IMG/VR virus record: IMGVR_UViG_3300047558_000095
Span: 1-30,126 of that record
Reading direction: 5' to 3' (one strand)
Origin: a virus
Length of the DNA stretch: 30,126 nt
The notes under the pieces were generated by a model that saw only the letters and a program-made list of their open reading frames with translations, had not been told where the DNA came from and did no database searches. Position numbers and translations under genes: made by a program. Below are positions 1-5,700 of this stretch, in pieces (position 1 is the first letter of the stretch; each line of letters opens with the position of its first letter).

Positions 1-1
1 C

Positions 2-874
2 ATTGTTATTGATGCTGGCACTGAAAACATTATCACTGATGCTAGTGGTATTGCTGTTCAGGGTACACTAGCACTCAACCAAACAACTGCTGATATCTGG
101 ACTATCCTACAGAACACAGATCGCAACTTAACTATTCGTTGGATTGGTGCTAGTATCACTTATGGTGAAGTTGATCAAACTCTTGCCTCTACTGGTATCA
201 CTTATGTTATCCAGCCAAGTGGCGAAGAAGTGTTGATGCCAGCAACTAACCAATCAACAGACAACACTACAACTGGTGTAGTCGCTTGGAAGGATACTAT
301 TACACTTACTACATTCAACACCACTACAAAGGATATCATTGTTCCAACAGAAACACTCAACGGTGAAGTTGTTCGTTCTTACAATGCTATCTACTTCTTC
401 CTAGCATGGCGTAACTGGGTCTTAGCAGATACTACCCGTCTACGTTTTGGTCAGGCAGTGTATGGCGAACACCAACTACGTCCTGCTGGCGCTGTTGATA
501 ACTCTTATATGCTACGTCCTGGTGTTTACTTCAATGATACATGGGCACTAAATGTGCCAGCTAACCGCAACACTAACGACATTGTTCGCTTAGAAGCCTC
601 TAACTTAGGTCGCCTAGACCCAACCTCTAACAGCGGTCTAATCTATCGTTCACCAATGTTGAACGGTGCTTCATCAATGGCTGAAGTTGTTATTCAGGGA
701 GCGGCAACCACCGCAATTCAGAACACTTACAACACCGCCTTAAACAACAGTCGTTCGTTAGAAAGTGTAAAGAACGCACTAGGTTGGTTAGCATCAAACG
801 GCAAGTTGATTGGTTTGAAGCCAATGCCAGATGCGTTTGATAAGACTAACGATTACAAAGGCAACGTTGAATAA
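2..874 (+). CDS. Probable virion structural protein, 3' part
   Basis: The reading frame is open from base 2, so the start lies outside the window and about 290 residues are visible; the first in-window ATG (230) is internal. The protein is rich in Thr, Asn, Ala and Val with short beta-prone stretches and no membrane segment, as is common in phage tail appendage or capsid-associated proteins. I recognise no family. Its C-terminus (RSLESVKNALGWLASNGKL and after) looks helical. Its stop TAA overlaps the ATG of the next small gene (taATG), so it is in an operon with the three genes that follow. Calling it structural rests on composition and on the tail-fibre genes at the other end of the window, which would be adjacent if the genome were circular or permuted. 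That link is inference. Confidence 0.5.
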   Translation: MVIDAGTENIITDASGIAVQGTLALNQTTADIWTILQNTDRNLTIRWIGASITYGEVDQTLASTGITYVIQPSGEEVLMPATNQSTDNTTTGVVAWKDTITLTTFNTTTKDIIVPTETLNGEVVRSYNAIYFFLAWRNWVLADTTRLRFGQAVYGEHQLRPAGAVDNSYMLRPGVYFNDTWALNVPANRNTNDIVRLEASNLGRLDPTSNSGLIYRSPMLNGASSMAEVVIQGAATTAIQNTYNTALNNSRSLESVKNALGWLASNGKLIGLKPMPDAFDKTNDYKGNVE

Positions 875-1035
875 TGACCCAGCAAGAACTTATCCATAAA
901 ATGGCTACTGGTGAAATTGATATGAAGGAAATACTGGACGATCTTCAGATGACCTACCAAGAATATTTGACCAAACGTCATGAATTGCTAGAACGATGCT
1001 GGCAAATACAACGAGAAAAGAGACAACAATGTTAG
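874..1035 (+). CDS. Small hypothetical protein, 53 aa
   Basis: A 53-codon frame starts at the ATG that overlaps the preceding stop codon (taATG) and ends with a TAG. The product (begins MTQQELIHKMATGEIDMKE) is charged and probably all helical, with a basic C-terminus rich in Arg, Gln and Lys. It overlaps the next gene by 7 bases, so translation is probably coupled on both sides. No family is recognised. The tight packing and the absence of another frame covering this stretch support a real gene. Confidence 0.55.
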   Translation: MTQQELIHKMATGEIDMKEILDDLQMTYQEYLTKRHELLERCWQIQREKRQQC

Positions 1036-1241
1036 AAACCCTAGTTACATTCGTTAAATCACTACCACTATGGTTGGTACATGTGGTAGAGGTTATGATC
1101 GTTGGTGTCTTATTCTCAGCGGCATGTCTATTCTTGTTTGGTCTGTTCGTTGGTATTCGCATCATTGGTCGCAGAGCAAACAAGATTGAGGAAATATCAT
1201 TCTTTCCACCAAAGATTACATTTAAGGTAGATGATGAGTGA
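1029..1241 (+). CDS. Small single-span membrane protein, 70 aa
   Basis: The start is placed at ATG 1029 (MLETLVTFVKSLPLW) rather than ATG 996, because 1029 keeps a short overlap with the upstream stop. Residues about 10-42 form one or two closely spaced hydrophobic stretches (LWLVHVVEVMIVGVLFSAACLFLFGLFVGI), followed by a basic segment IIGRRANK and a polar tail. This fits an inner-membrane protein with the tail in the cytoplasm. It could be a second holin-like or antiholin protein, or a superinfection-related membrane protein, but it lies 7 kb from the recognisable holin. Function unknown. Confidence 0.6.
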   Translation: MLETLVTFVKSLPLWLVHVVEVMIVGVLFSAACLFLFGLFVGIRIIGRRANKIEEISFFPPKITFKVDDE

Positions 1242-1503
1242 AGAAGTAAAAAAGAAGCCGCCTCCAAATCATGGGCGGCAACTTCGTCGTGTGTTTGAGA
1301 TTGATGAGTTGGATGTAACATCCCAGAGAACTATGTCGCCCGAACTGCGTGAAAAACTACAGGCGGCTAAAGAGATAGTATTAGACCGTTGGCTCAATGC
1401 TCGTCTTGTAAAGAATAAGCCAACATCATACACATGGACTAAGAATGGTTGGCGAGTAAATAAGCCTAATAGTGCTTACAGTAAGCGCACTGACCGAGAA
1501 TAA
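1231..1503 (+). CDS. Basic small hypothetical protein, 90 aa
   Basis: Two in-frame ATGs lie at 1231 and 1234 within the 3' end of the upstream membrane protein gene (overlap 8-11 bases). The protein is strongly basic at both ends (EEVKKKPPPNHGRQLRR; SAYSKRTDRE), with a helical middle containing PELREKLQAAKEIVLDRWLNARL. The charge pattern would suit nucleic-acid binding, but no family is recognised. It is the last gene before a strong rho-independent terminator at 1567-1598 and so closes the operon that enters from the left edge. Confidence 0.6.
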   Translation: MMSEEVKKKPPPNHGRQLRRVFEIDELDVTSQRTMSPELREKLQAAKEIVLDRWLNARLVKNKPTSYTWTKNGWRVNKPNSAYSKRTDRE

Positions 1504-1566
1504 AAGATAATAAGACACAGCGAGTTATGTTACTGCTTTTTTGAGCCACCTGTAAGAGTGGACTTG

Positions 1567-1598
1567 GGGGCACTGTCTTCGGTAGTGCCCCTTTTTTT
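1567..1598 (+). terminator. Rho-independent terminator
   Basis: GGGGCACT (1567-1574) pairs perfectly with AGTGCCCC (1584-1591) around a 9-base loop containing TCTTCGG, and is followed by seven T (1592-1598). It ends the operon that enters the window from the left. Confidence 0.93.
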
Positions 1599-1618
1599 AG
1601 GTAATAGGGAGCACACCA

Positions 1619-1771
1619 ATGCTAAATGTGTCCCACATACCAACGAATGACCCCGTGTCATTCGTAGTCCCAAGTCACGACAGGATCAGCATTTTCTATG
1701 ACTACGGACTGATGATATTTACTCGTAGTATAAAAGAAGAAAAGGTAACATTATGTTACCTTTTCTATTGA
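1619..1771 (+). CDS. Possible small protein, 50 aa
   Basis: An ATG preceded by GGGAG at a good distance (gggagcacaccaATG) opens a 50-codon frame (MLNVSHIPTNDPVSFVVPSH...). It reads through the 11-bp hairpin at 1740-1764, so its last ten residues are encoded by the terminator stem, which is unusual. Upstream is a strong terminator with no obvious promoter, so expression would need read-through. The Shine-Dalgarno is the main support; the gene could be a remnant. Confidence 0.35.
   Translation: MLNVSHIPTNDPVSFVVPSHDRISIFYDYGLMIFTRSIKEEKVTLCYLFY
1740..1764. terminator. Bidirectional terminator hairpin
   Basis: An 11-bp perfect stem (AAAAGGTAACA at 1740-1750, complement at 1754-1764) with a 3-base loop. 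It lies between + and minus genes that converge. On the minus strand the stem is followed by a pyrimidine-rich tail (CTTCTTTTAT); on the + strand the stem itself ends in TTTT. It probably ends the minus-strand cassette and any read-through from the left operon. Confidence 0.75.
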
Positions 1772-1836
1772 GAATCTAGCCCCATGCCAGATTTCTATCG
1801 CTCTAACCGCGCCTAAGTGGGCATCTTTATATGCGA

Positions 1837-2055
1837 TTACGGCTGATTTGGTTGTTCTTGCTTGTCGGCTTTGAGATATTGAATCAGGAAGTATAACCCA
1901 ACAACTACGAGTAATGCTGGTCCGATACCAGCTGAAGATGGCGGAGGTGTTGGAGCACATACTACGTTAGGTCCAACTGGTCTACAGGTAAGCGATTGAG
2001 CACTAGCGTGGGTTATGGTGAACGCTAGGATTGTGGCGGCGATTAGAGATTTCAT
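1837..2055 (-). CDS. Small exported membrane protein with signal peptide, 72 aa
   Basis: Residues 1-19 are a classical Sec signal peptide (MKSLIAATILAFTITHASA) with a probable signal peptidase I site after ASA. A short periplasmic loop follows with two Cys about ten residues apart (CRPVGPNVVC) that could form a disulfide, then a Pro-rich stretch (PTPPPSS), one hydrophobic span near 44-59 (ALLVVVGLYFLIQYL) and a polar C-terminus. There is no convincing lipobox, which argues against an outer-membrane spanin. A GGAG lies 9 bases before the ATG, inside a triple inverted repeat (2059-2097) that may control it. The start overlaps the stop of the upstream minus gene (ATGA). Envelope-located proteins like this in moron cassettes often alter superinfection or the host surface; that role is only inferred. 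Confidence 0.72.
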   Translation of the reverse strand: MKSLIAATILAFTITHASAQSLTCRPVGPNVVCAPTPPPSSAGIGPALLVVVGLYFLIQYLKADKQEQPNQP

Positions 2056-2402
2056 TTTATTTCTCCAACTGTACAGTTGGAGAAATTCTCCAACTGTTTT
2101 TCAACTAACCGATTTCTTAGTCTAATCATATCTTCATAGCAACACATATTATATCTATTATCATTGCTTATAGTAATTGAACCATCATCATTCATTTCTT
2201 CCCAGAATAACACATATGGATCACTATTCATATCTTCCCAATAATCTGGGTCAAGTCTACCAACATATTTTTCGAAGATTTCTTCAAATCCCGCAATCCA
2301 TTCATTTGCTAATTCAATAATTCTATCGGCGTGTTGTTGCGGCGCTAACAAGAATAATAGGTATTCCTGTTTAATTTCTTGGCATTCACGTATAGATTTC
2401 AT
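2052..2402 (-). CDS. Acidic hypothetical protein, 116 aa
   Basis: The start at 2402 (MKSIRECQEIKQEYLL) is chosen over the upstream ATG at 2462 because AAGGA lies 7 bases before it and the predicted transcript start is near 2463. The protein is soluble, acidic and probably helical at both ends, with Trp/Asp/Glu-rich stretches (DPDYWEDMNSDPYVLFWEEM). No family is recognised. Codons are more A/T-ended than in the structural genes, hinting at separate origin. It is the first gene of the minus-strand pair and overlaps the second by 4 bases, so translation of its end runs through the triple repeat that covers the next ribosome binding site. Confidence 0.68.
   Translation of the reverse strand: MKSIRECQEIKQEYLLFLLAPQQHADRIIELANEWIAGFEEIFEKYVGRLDPDYWEDMNSDPYVLFWEEMNDDGSITISNDNRYNMCCYEDMIRLRNRLVEKQLENFSNCTVGEIK
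2059..2097 (-). promoter_or_regulatory. Triple 12-bp repeat covering a ribosome binding site
   Basis: TTCTCCAACTGT occurs directly at 2061-2072, inverted at 2073-2084 and directly again at 2086-2097. Bases 2059-2086 form a 28-bp perfect palindrome, and 2073-2097 form a second palindrome with a one-base centre sharing the middle arm. In the minus-strand mRNA the order is SD-like arm, anti-SD arm, SD arm, then ATAAA-ATG of the 72-aa gene. Pairing of arms 2 and 3 would hide the GGAG; pairing of arms 1 and 2 would free it. It could instead be a DNA operator with three half-sites. The repeat also encodes the C-terminus of the upstream gene. Confidence 0.7.
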
Positions 2403-2468
2403 TTTACATCCTTTGGATCTTAGAACAAGCACTATTGCGAGTTCATATGAGTAGTGTATCACATCTTT

Positions 2469-2476
2469 TATTTATC
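2469..2476 (-). promoter_or_regulatory. Late-promoter-like motif GATAAATA (minus strand)
   Basis: The only minus-strand copy I found of the motif. It is correctly oriented for the two minus-strand genes; with T4-like geometry +1 is near 2463, giving a leader of about 60 bases. It lies 15 bases from the divergent + copy at 2492. Confidence 0.65.
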
Positions 2477-2491
2477 GTCAAGTGTTTCGGT

Positions 2492-2499
2492 AATAAATA
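2492..2499 (+). promoter_or_regulatory. Late-promoter-like motif AATAAATA
   Basis: Exactly five bases (TATCC) separate the motif from ATG 2505. If +1 is six bases after the motif, as in T4 late promoters, transcription starts on the A of the start codon. Divergent from the motif at 2469-2476. Confidence 0.65.
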
Positions 2500-2504
2500 T
2501 ATCC

Positions 2505-2822
2505 ATGAACGCAAATACTTACGACATTCTAGCAAATATCGCTAAAACAGACCCCGAAACTGCCAACTACTGGCGCCTAGTTGACTTAGTTGAACTCCAA
2601 CACTTGGAACTTTACGCGGATATGCTATCACGCACTAAGGCAGTTCCAGGTGGCGATTGGGTCAAACTCTGTGGCATCTTACACGACTGGAAAACTTACA
2701 GGGACCTGACAGACAAGCAAAGACGCTGGTTAGTGGTCACGGTGGCTAACCACTTAGATGCTATCGTCAAATACGAGCTGGACTTACACAGCGAAATGGT
2801 CAACAGAACTGGTTTCTTTTGA
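2505..2822 (+). CDS. Hypothetical protein, 105 aa, putatively leaderless
   Basis: The start at 2505 (MNANTYDILANIAKTDPE) is preferred over ATG 2454 because the stretch 2454-2504 contains two oppositely directed promoter-like motifs. No Shine-Dalgarno precedes 2505, and the NATAAATA motif ends five bases before it, so the mRNA may be leaderless. The protein looks fully helical, with Leu-rich amphipathic segments (LVDLVELQHLELYADML; KQRRWLVVTVANHLDAIVKYELDL). No family is recognised. It is followed by a -35/-10-like promoter for the polymerase-like gene region. Confidence 0.65.
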   Translation: MNANTYDILANIAKTDPETANYWRLVDLVELQHLELYADMLSRTKAVPGGDWVKLCGILHDWKTYRDLTDKQRRWLVVTVANHLDAIVKYELDLHSEMVNRTGFF

Positions 2823-2825
2823 CTA

Positions 2826-2859
2826 TTGACTTTCTGGCACCTTTGTGTTAGAATAAATA
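2826..2859 (+). promoter_or_regulatory. Overlapping sigma70-like and late-like promoters
   Basis: TTGACT (2826-2831) and TAGAAT (2849-2854) are separated by exactly 17 bases, a good host sigma70 promoter. AATAAATA (2852-2859) overlaps the -10 box. The region could be read by host polymerase early and by a late-specific polymerase later. Predicted starts are about 2861-2865, leaving a 112-116 base leader before the gene at 2977. Confidence 0.68.
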
Positions 2860-2899
2860 CTATGTCAGCAATGACATTCACTATGTCCTTAGTAGAATC

Positions 2900-2940
2900 G
2901 AAATGGGGAGAGTCGAGGCTCCCCATTTCACCCACCTCGA
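2900..2940 (+). promoter_or_regulatory. Leader RNA hairpin with possible pseudoknot
   Basis: An 11-bp perfect stem (2900-2910 with 2919-2929; core AAATGGGGAG/CTCCCCATTT) closes an 8-base loop. Six loop bases, TCGAGG (2913-2918), are complementary to CCTCGA (2935-2940), so an H-type pseudoknot or an alternative hairpin can form. The 5-base connector 2930-2934 is short for crossing 11 bp, so partial melting or alternative pairing is likely. No T-run follows, so it is not a plain terminator. It lies in the leader of the polymerase-like gene. Confidence 0.6.
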
Positions 2941-2976
2941 TCGGGTTATCTACTACGACACAAACTAAGGCAACTA

Positions 2977-4395
2977 ATGAGAAAACCAAATGGGTATCAA
3001 CCCAACTTAAACTATCCAAAAACAGTAAAAAAGATTAAAGAAGCAGTTGGCTTCGTCACAATGATGTTACCATCAAGCGGTAAGCCACGGCAACTAGCAA
3101 AGACAGCGATTGACCAACGACTAGGCAGATCGTCCAATGACTTAGGTCGCTGGCTCCGTTCTAAATTACTTGTAGATGTATCTATCGACTGGTCATGGAG
3201 AGGCACCCAAGGCACAGAAGTAAAACACTACAAACTGAATAAGCGGGGACTTGAAGAAGTTCTCAACATCTTACATAACAAACAACACAAGCCCGACACA
3301 CCAACGACAACCCAGATTGTCCACGATGAGTGCCGAGACCAGTTCTGTCATGCCAATCTACCAATGAATGAGTTCATTGATTGTAACTTCCAACTAGAAT
3401 ACAAATCGGAACGCAGATACTCACCATTTCAGAACATCAATAAAAGTGAACGAGCAAGACTATTCAATAGACATGGCTTTACCTACGACTACGATATTGA
3501 CGCAGCCGCACCTACCTTACTGCTCCAATACGCTAGAATGAATGGCTTCCACAAGCCAACACCGCACTACGACCAGTTACTGAACGACAAGCATAAGGTT
3601 AGACAGTATATCTCTAAGATATTAGAAATCCCACTTGATAGCGCAAAACAACTAATAAATGCCCTCATCAATGGTGCTAAGATAGGCGCCGACAATCAGT
3701 ATCGCACATATTCCACTTTTGACTTATTGAATAGAGATAGAGCCCGTGTTCAAATGGCAACAGGTCGTGATCCTAGCCTACCATTCGACAAATACTTAGT
3801 TGGACTAAGATTGGAGATTTCGCTCATGTGGTCGCATATCTCCTCACTTAACCTACATGAAGTCAACTATGATAGTGCTGGTAGACGAAAAGCCATGTCA
3901 CCTAAGCAGAAAGCAACACTCTATCGTCAACTAGAGACACAGGTAGGTGATGTAGTAGCCAACTATCTAAAGCAAGACTTCATTCAAAACCCAATGTTCC
4001 CCATCCATGATGGATTCATGACCAAATACCAGGTAGACACCACAGAACTAAGTCAATACATCAAGCGCCATACTGGTTTTGAAGTCAAGTTCACCCAGCA
4101 ACTCCTAACTCAGTTACAGAACAGTCACTGCGTGACTGGTTCAGTAAATGAAGAAGATACTTCCGCTATCGCTCCAGTATCCTTTTCTTCATTTACTACT
4201 AAGCACCTCAATAACATAGACGTATTAACGCCATCTCATGGGCTCCCATCATCTACTCACTATACATACAACAACTTTTCTAATAACCACAAAGTATTGA
4301 CAGAACCAGATAAAACTACTAAAATACAAGAACTAATGACCATCTTACTAACGAAAAGAAAACAATATGGCACTAACAAAAGAACACCTAGATAA
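2977..4395 (+). CDS. Putative family-A-like (Pol I / T7 RNAP fold) polymerase, 472 aa
   Basis: ATG 2977 is preceded by AAGG at a normal distance. Residues about 38-100 look like a winged helix-turn-helix (LAKTAIDQRLGRSSNDLGRW ... KHYKLNKRGLEEV). Three later segments match the order and spacing of family-A polymerase motifs: motif A-like YDYDIDAAAPTLLLQYA (170-186, Asp173 and Asp175); motif B / O-helix-like KQLINALING (224-233), with Lys and Gly ten positions apart as in KRSVMTLAYG of T7 RNA polymerase, though the usual Tyr is Asn232; and motif C-like FPIHDGFMTK (341-350) with His344-Asp345. The protein is much shorter than T7 RNA polymerase (about 880 aa) or Pol I and has no evident exonuclease domain. 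The C-terminal 90 residues are Ser/Thr/Asn-rich. DNA polymerase, RNA polymerase or primer/replication-initiator activity cannot be told apart here. It overlaps the next gene by 29 bases. Confidence 0.6.
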   Translation: MRKPNGYQPNLNYPKTVKKIKEAVGFVTMMLPSSGKPRQLAKTAIDQRLGRSSNDLGRWLRSKLLVDVSIDWSWRGTQGTEVKHYKLNKRGLEEVLNILHNKQHKPDTPTTTQIVHDECRDQFCHANLPMNEFIDCNFQLEYKSERRYSPFQNINKSERARLFNRHGFTYDYDIDAAAPTLLLQYARMNGFHKPTPHYDQLLNDKHKVRQYISKILEIPLDSAKQLINALINGAKIGADNQYRTYSTFDLLNRDRARVQMATGRDPSLPFDKYLVGLRLEISLMWSHISSLNLHEVNYDSAGRRKAMSPKQKATLYRQLETQVGDVVANYLKQDFIQNPMFPIHDGFMTKYQVDTTELSQYIKRHTGFEVKFTQQLLTQLQNSHCVTGSVNEEDTSAIAPVSFSSFTTKHLNNIDVLTPSHGLPSSTHYTYNNFSNNHKVLTEPDKTTKIQELMTILLTKRKQYGTNKRTPR

Positions 4396-4693
4396 ATTTG
4401 AAAACACCATTATTCAGATGGAGAATACTATCGACGAAGCCAATAAAGTAAAAGCAGAAATAGAAAAGCTCAAACACGAATTGGCTAAAATAAACAGAAA
4501 GCGTGATAAGTTAGAAGAACTAGCCAAAGAACTAGGTGAAGTTGAACATATTTGGTTAAATGTTCCTTTTGAAGAAAGACACGTTGCTAAGATGGTATTC
4601 AAATGTAGTTGGTGCGCCATGAGAAAGCAATGGGGTATTGACTTATACAGATTCTATGTGTCGTCAAAAGCAATACCTAAACACTGGTTATAA
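4367..4693 (+). CDS. Coiled-coil protein with C-terminal Cys pair, 108 aa
   Basis: Residues about 5-57 form a continuous charged coiled coil (KFENTIIQMENTIDEANKVK ... KINRKRDKLEELAKELGEVE). The C-terminal part has a CSWC motif, followed by MRKQWGIDLYRFYV, that could be half of a metal site. It starts 29 bases inside the polymerase-like gene and has only a weak AAAGAAAA upstream, suggesting coupled translation. Oligomerisation or partner binding is likely; function unknown. Its 5' coding region shares a 17-base stretch with the gene at 5077. Confidence 0.7.
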   Translation: MALTKEHLDKFENTIIQMENTIDEANKVKAEIEKLKHELAKINRKRDKLEELAKELGEVEHIWLNVPFEERHVAKMVFKCSWCAMRKQWGIDLYRFYVSSKAIPKHWL

Positions 4694-4703
4694 GAGGTAA
4701 TCA

Positions 4704-5027
4704 ATGAAAGCAGTCAATAAACTGACAATACCACACAAAGGCCATGAAGTAGTAGTGAAACGAGCCAATCCCAATTCACCGCATTACGGCTTCTATCAAT
4801 GTATTACCTGTAATAAGTTCGTCACTTGGATAGACAAACGCACATATATGATAGAAAAGAATCAACAAAAGCTGGAGAACGTAATGTGGTTTGGTAAGCA
4901 TCAGGGAGAACCACTATCCCAACTACCACAAGAATACTTAGAATGGGCAATACTCAACATAAATGGCACTAAGTCAGAACTAAGACGATTAGATGAAGAA
5001 TACCTAAGAAGACAATCCAATCCATAA
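4704..5027 (+). CDS. DUF3820-like protein with Cys knuckle, 107 aa
   Basis: AGAGGT precedes ATG 4704. Residues 33-36 are CITC, with a His-rich N-terminus (IPHKGHEVVV), which could form a small zinc site. Residues about 62-82 read WFGKHQGEPLSQLPQEYLEW, the short motif typical of DUF3820 and the C-terminus of exodeoxyribonuclease X-type proteins (usual form FGKxKGxPLxxxPxxYLxW). In phages this module accompanies DNA processing proteins. Its position after the polymerase-like gene fits a nucleic-acid role, but no catalytic domain is present. Confidence 0.65.
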   Translation: MKAVNKLTIPHKGHEVVVKRANPNSPHYGFYQCITCNKFVTWIDKRTYMIEKNQQKLENVMWFGKHQGEPLSQLPQEYLEWAILNINGTKSELRRLDEEYLRRQSNP

Positions 5028-5049
5028 CCACCCCTTTTTGAGATAGATA

Positions 5050-5057
5050 GATAAATA
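5050..5057 (+). promoter_or_regulatory. Late-promoter-like motif GATAAATA
   Basis: It follows a short GATA repeat. Predicted +1 near 5063 gives a 14-base leader that consists almost only of the Shine-Dalgarno AAGGAG for the gene at 5077. Confidence 0.65.
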
Positions 5058-5076
5058 ATAGTGAAGGAGAGCACTA

Positions 5077-5424
5077 ATGCCCCACACTATTGAACTAACA
5101 AAAGAACACCAGGAGATACTGATAGAAGCACTACTTCTATCATTAGTTGACAAAGAAGATAATGTCCTTAAAGACCCCAGTAAGATCGACCTAGTCAGAG
5201 AGCAATACAGCGATGCCGCTCAGAAACTACTTAAACCAGTCAAGTGCGGAATGAAATCAAAGAATATCTTTTCATGGATTCAAGACCAAATTAATCACTC
5301 ACCCAACATTCGTGGTATGGAAGTAGCACAACGAGCACTCATTATATGCCAGGCAGCCGCCACTGACAGATACGACATATTCACAAGACCCCATAATTTA
5401 TTAGGTTTCGCTGAGATACGATAA
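5077..5424 (+). CDS. Hypothetical helical protein, 115 aa
   Basis: A strong Shine-Dalgarno (GAAGGAGAGCACTA-ATG) and an upstream promoter-like motif define the start. The protein looks helical, with an acidic first half and a Cys/Lys-containing middle (KLLKPVKCGMKSKNIFSWI). Its beginning, ELTKEHQE, resembles LTKEHLD of the gene at 4367, and the two share a 17-base stretch. No family is recognised. Its stop codon TAA lies inside the next GATAAATA motif at 5420. Confidence 0.68.
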   Translation: MPHTIELTKEHQEILIEALLLSLVDKEDNVLKDPSKIDLVREQYSDAAQKLLKPVKCGMKSKNIFSWIQDQINHSPNIRGMEVAQRALIICQAAATDRYDIFTRPHNLLGFAEIR

Positions 5425-5427
5425 ATA
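5420..5427 (+). promoter_or_regulatory. Late-promoter-like motif GATAAATA over a stop codon
   Basis: The TAA of the upstream gene is bases 3-5 of the motif. Predicted +1 is near 5433. Downstream there is no substantial gene until a terminator at 5615-5654. Confidence 0.6.
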
Positions 5428-5568
5428 ACTATGAATATCTCCTATAGATTTCAAAGTCCCTGTGACGTTAAATGTGGGCATCCCTGTAGTTTGATGGCAT
5501 AATCATAAGTTTATCAGTCCGTGACAAGACCCTTAAACTGTCAAAGCTAATTCAGCTTTTCCTATTTT

Positions 5569-5576
5569 AATAAATA
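5569..5576 (+). promoter_or_regulatory. Late-promoter-like motif AATAAATA
   Basis: Predicted +1 near 5582, only about 33 bases before a strong terminator stem, so it would produce an RNA of about 73 bases unless read through. Confidence 0.5.
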
Positions 5577-5614
5577 TGTAAAAAGTAAAGATGCCCTGTT
5601 TCATGGTAGAAACT

Positions 5615-5654
5615 GAAAACCCTCTAGATTAAAGCCCTAGGGGGTTTTCTTTTT
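5615..5654 (+). terminator. Rho-independent terminator
   Basis: GAAAACCCTCTAG (5615-5627) pairs with CTAGGGGGTTTTC (5637-5649) over 13 bp with one G-T wobble, a 9-base loop and a run of five T (5650-5654). It separates the small RNA stretch from the operon starting at 5701. Confidence 0.9.
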
Positions 5655-5669
5655 GTTGTGTCTATCAGG

Positions 5670-5677
5670 GATAAATA
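5670..5677 (+). promoter_or_regulatory. Late-promoter-like motif GATAAATA
   Basis: It lies 15 bases after the terminator and 23 before ATG 5701. Predicted +1 near 5683 gives an 18-base leader with GAAAG as ribosome binding site. It would drive the small-gene run from 5701. Confidence 0.65.
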
Positions 5678-5700
5678 AGTAACACAACAAGTGAAAGACT

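Larger units (their letters stand above)
5433..5654 (+). ncRNA. Candidate small RNA unit(s) in a gene-free stretch
   Basis: Between the genes ending at 5424 and starting at 5701 there is no frame longer than 23 codons. Two promoter-like motifs (5420, 5569) point into the stretch and a strong terminator ends it, predicting transcripts of about 220 and 73 bases. Visible pairings are AGTTTA (5508-5513) with TAAACT (5534-5539), AAAGCT (5543-5548) with AGCTTT (5554-5559), GTTTC (5598-5602) with GAAAC (5609-5613), and the terminator stem. There is no tRNA T-loop or acceptor stem. Two tiny frames exist (23 codons at 5431 with a Cys-rich end; 13 codons at 5591), neither with a Shine-Dalgarno. Confidence 0.45.

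Noticed and set aside
905-1321. 138-codon minus-strand frame
   Set aside because: It is antisense to three overlapping + genes and has no ribosome binding site or promoter motif.
2862-3038. A 58-codon + frame beginning just after the promoter at 2852 and overlapping the polymerase-like gene
   Set aside because: It has no Shine-Dalgarno, runs through the strong leader hairpin and overlaps the next gene by 62 bases in another frame. The product has low complexity. A leader peptide is possible but not supported.
5425-5660. Possible tRNA in the gene-free stretch
   Set aside because: No T-loop consensus, acceptor stem or cloverleaf could be found on either strand.
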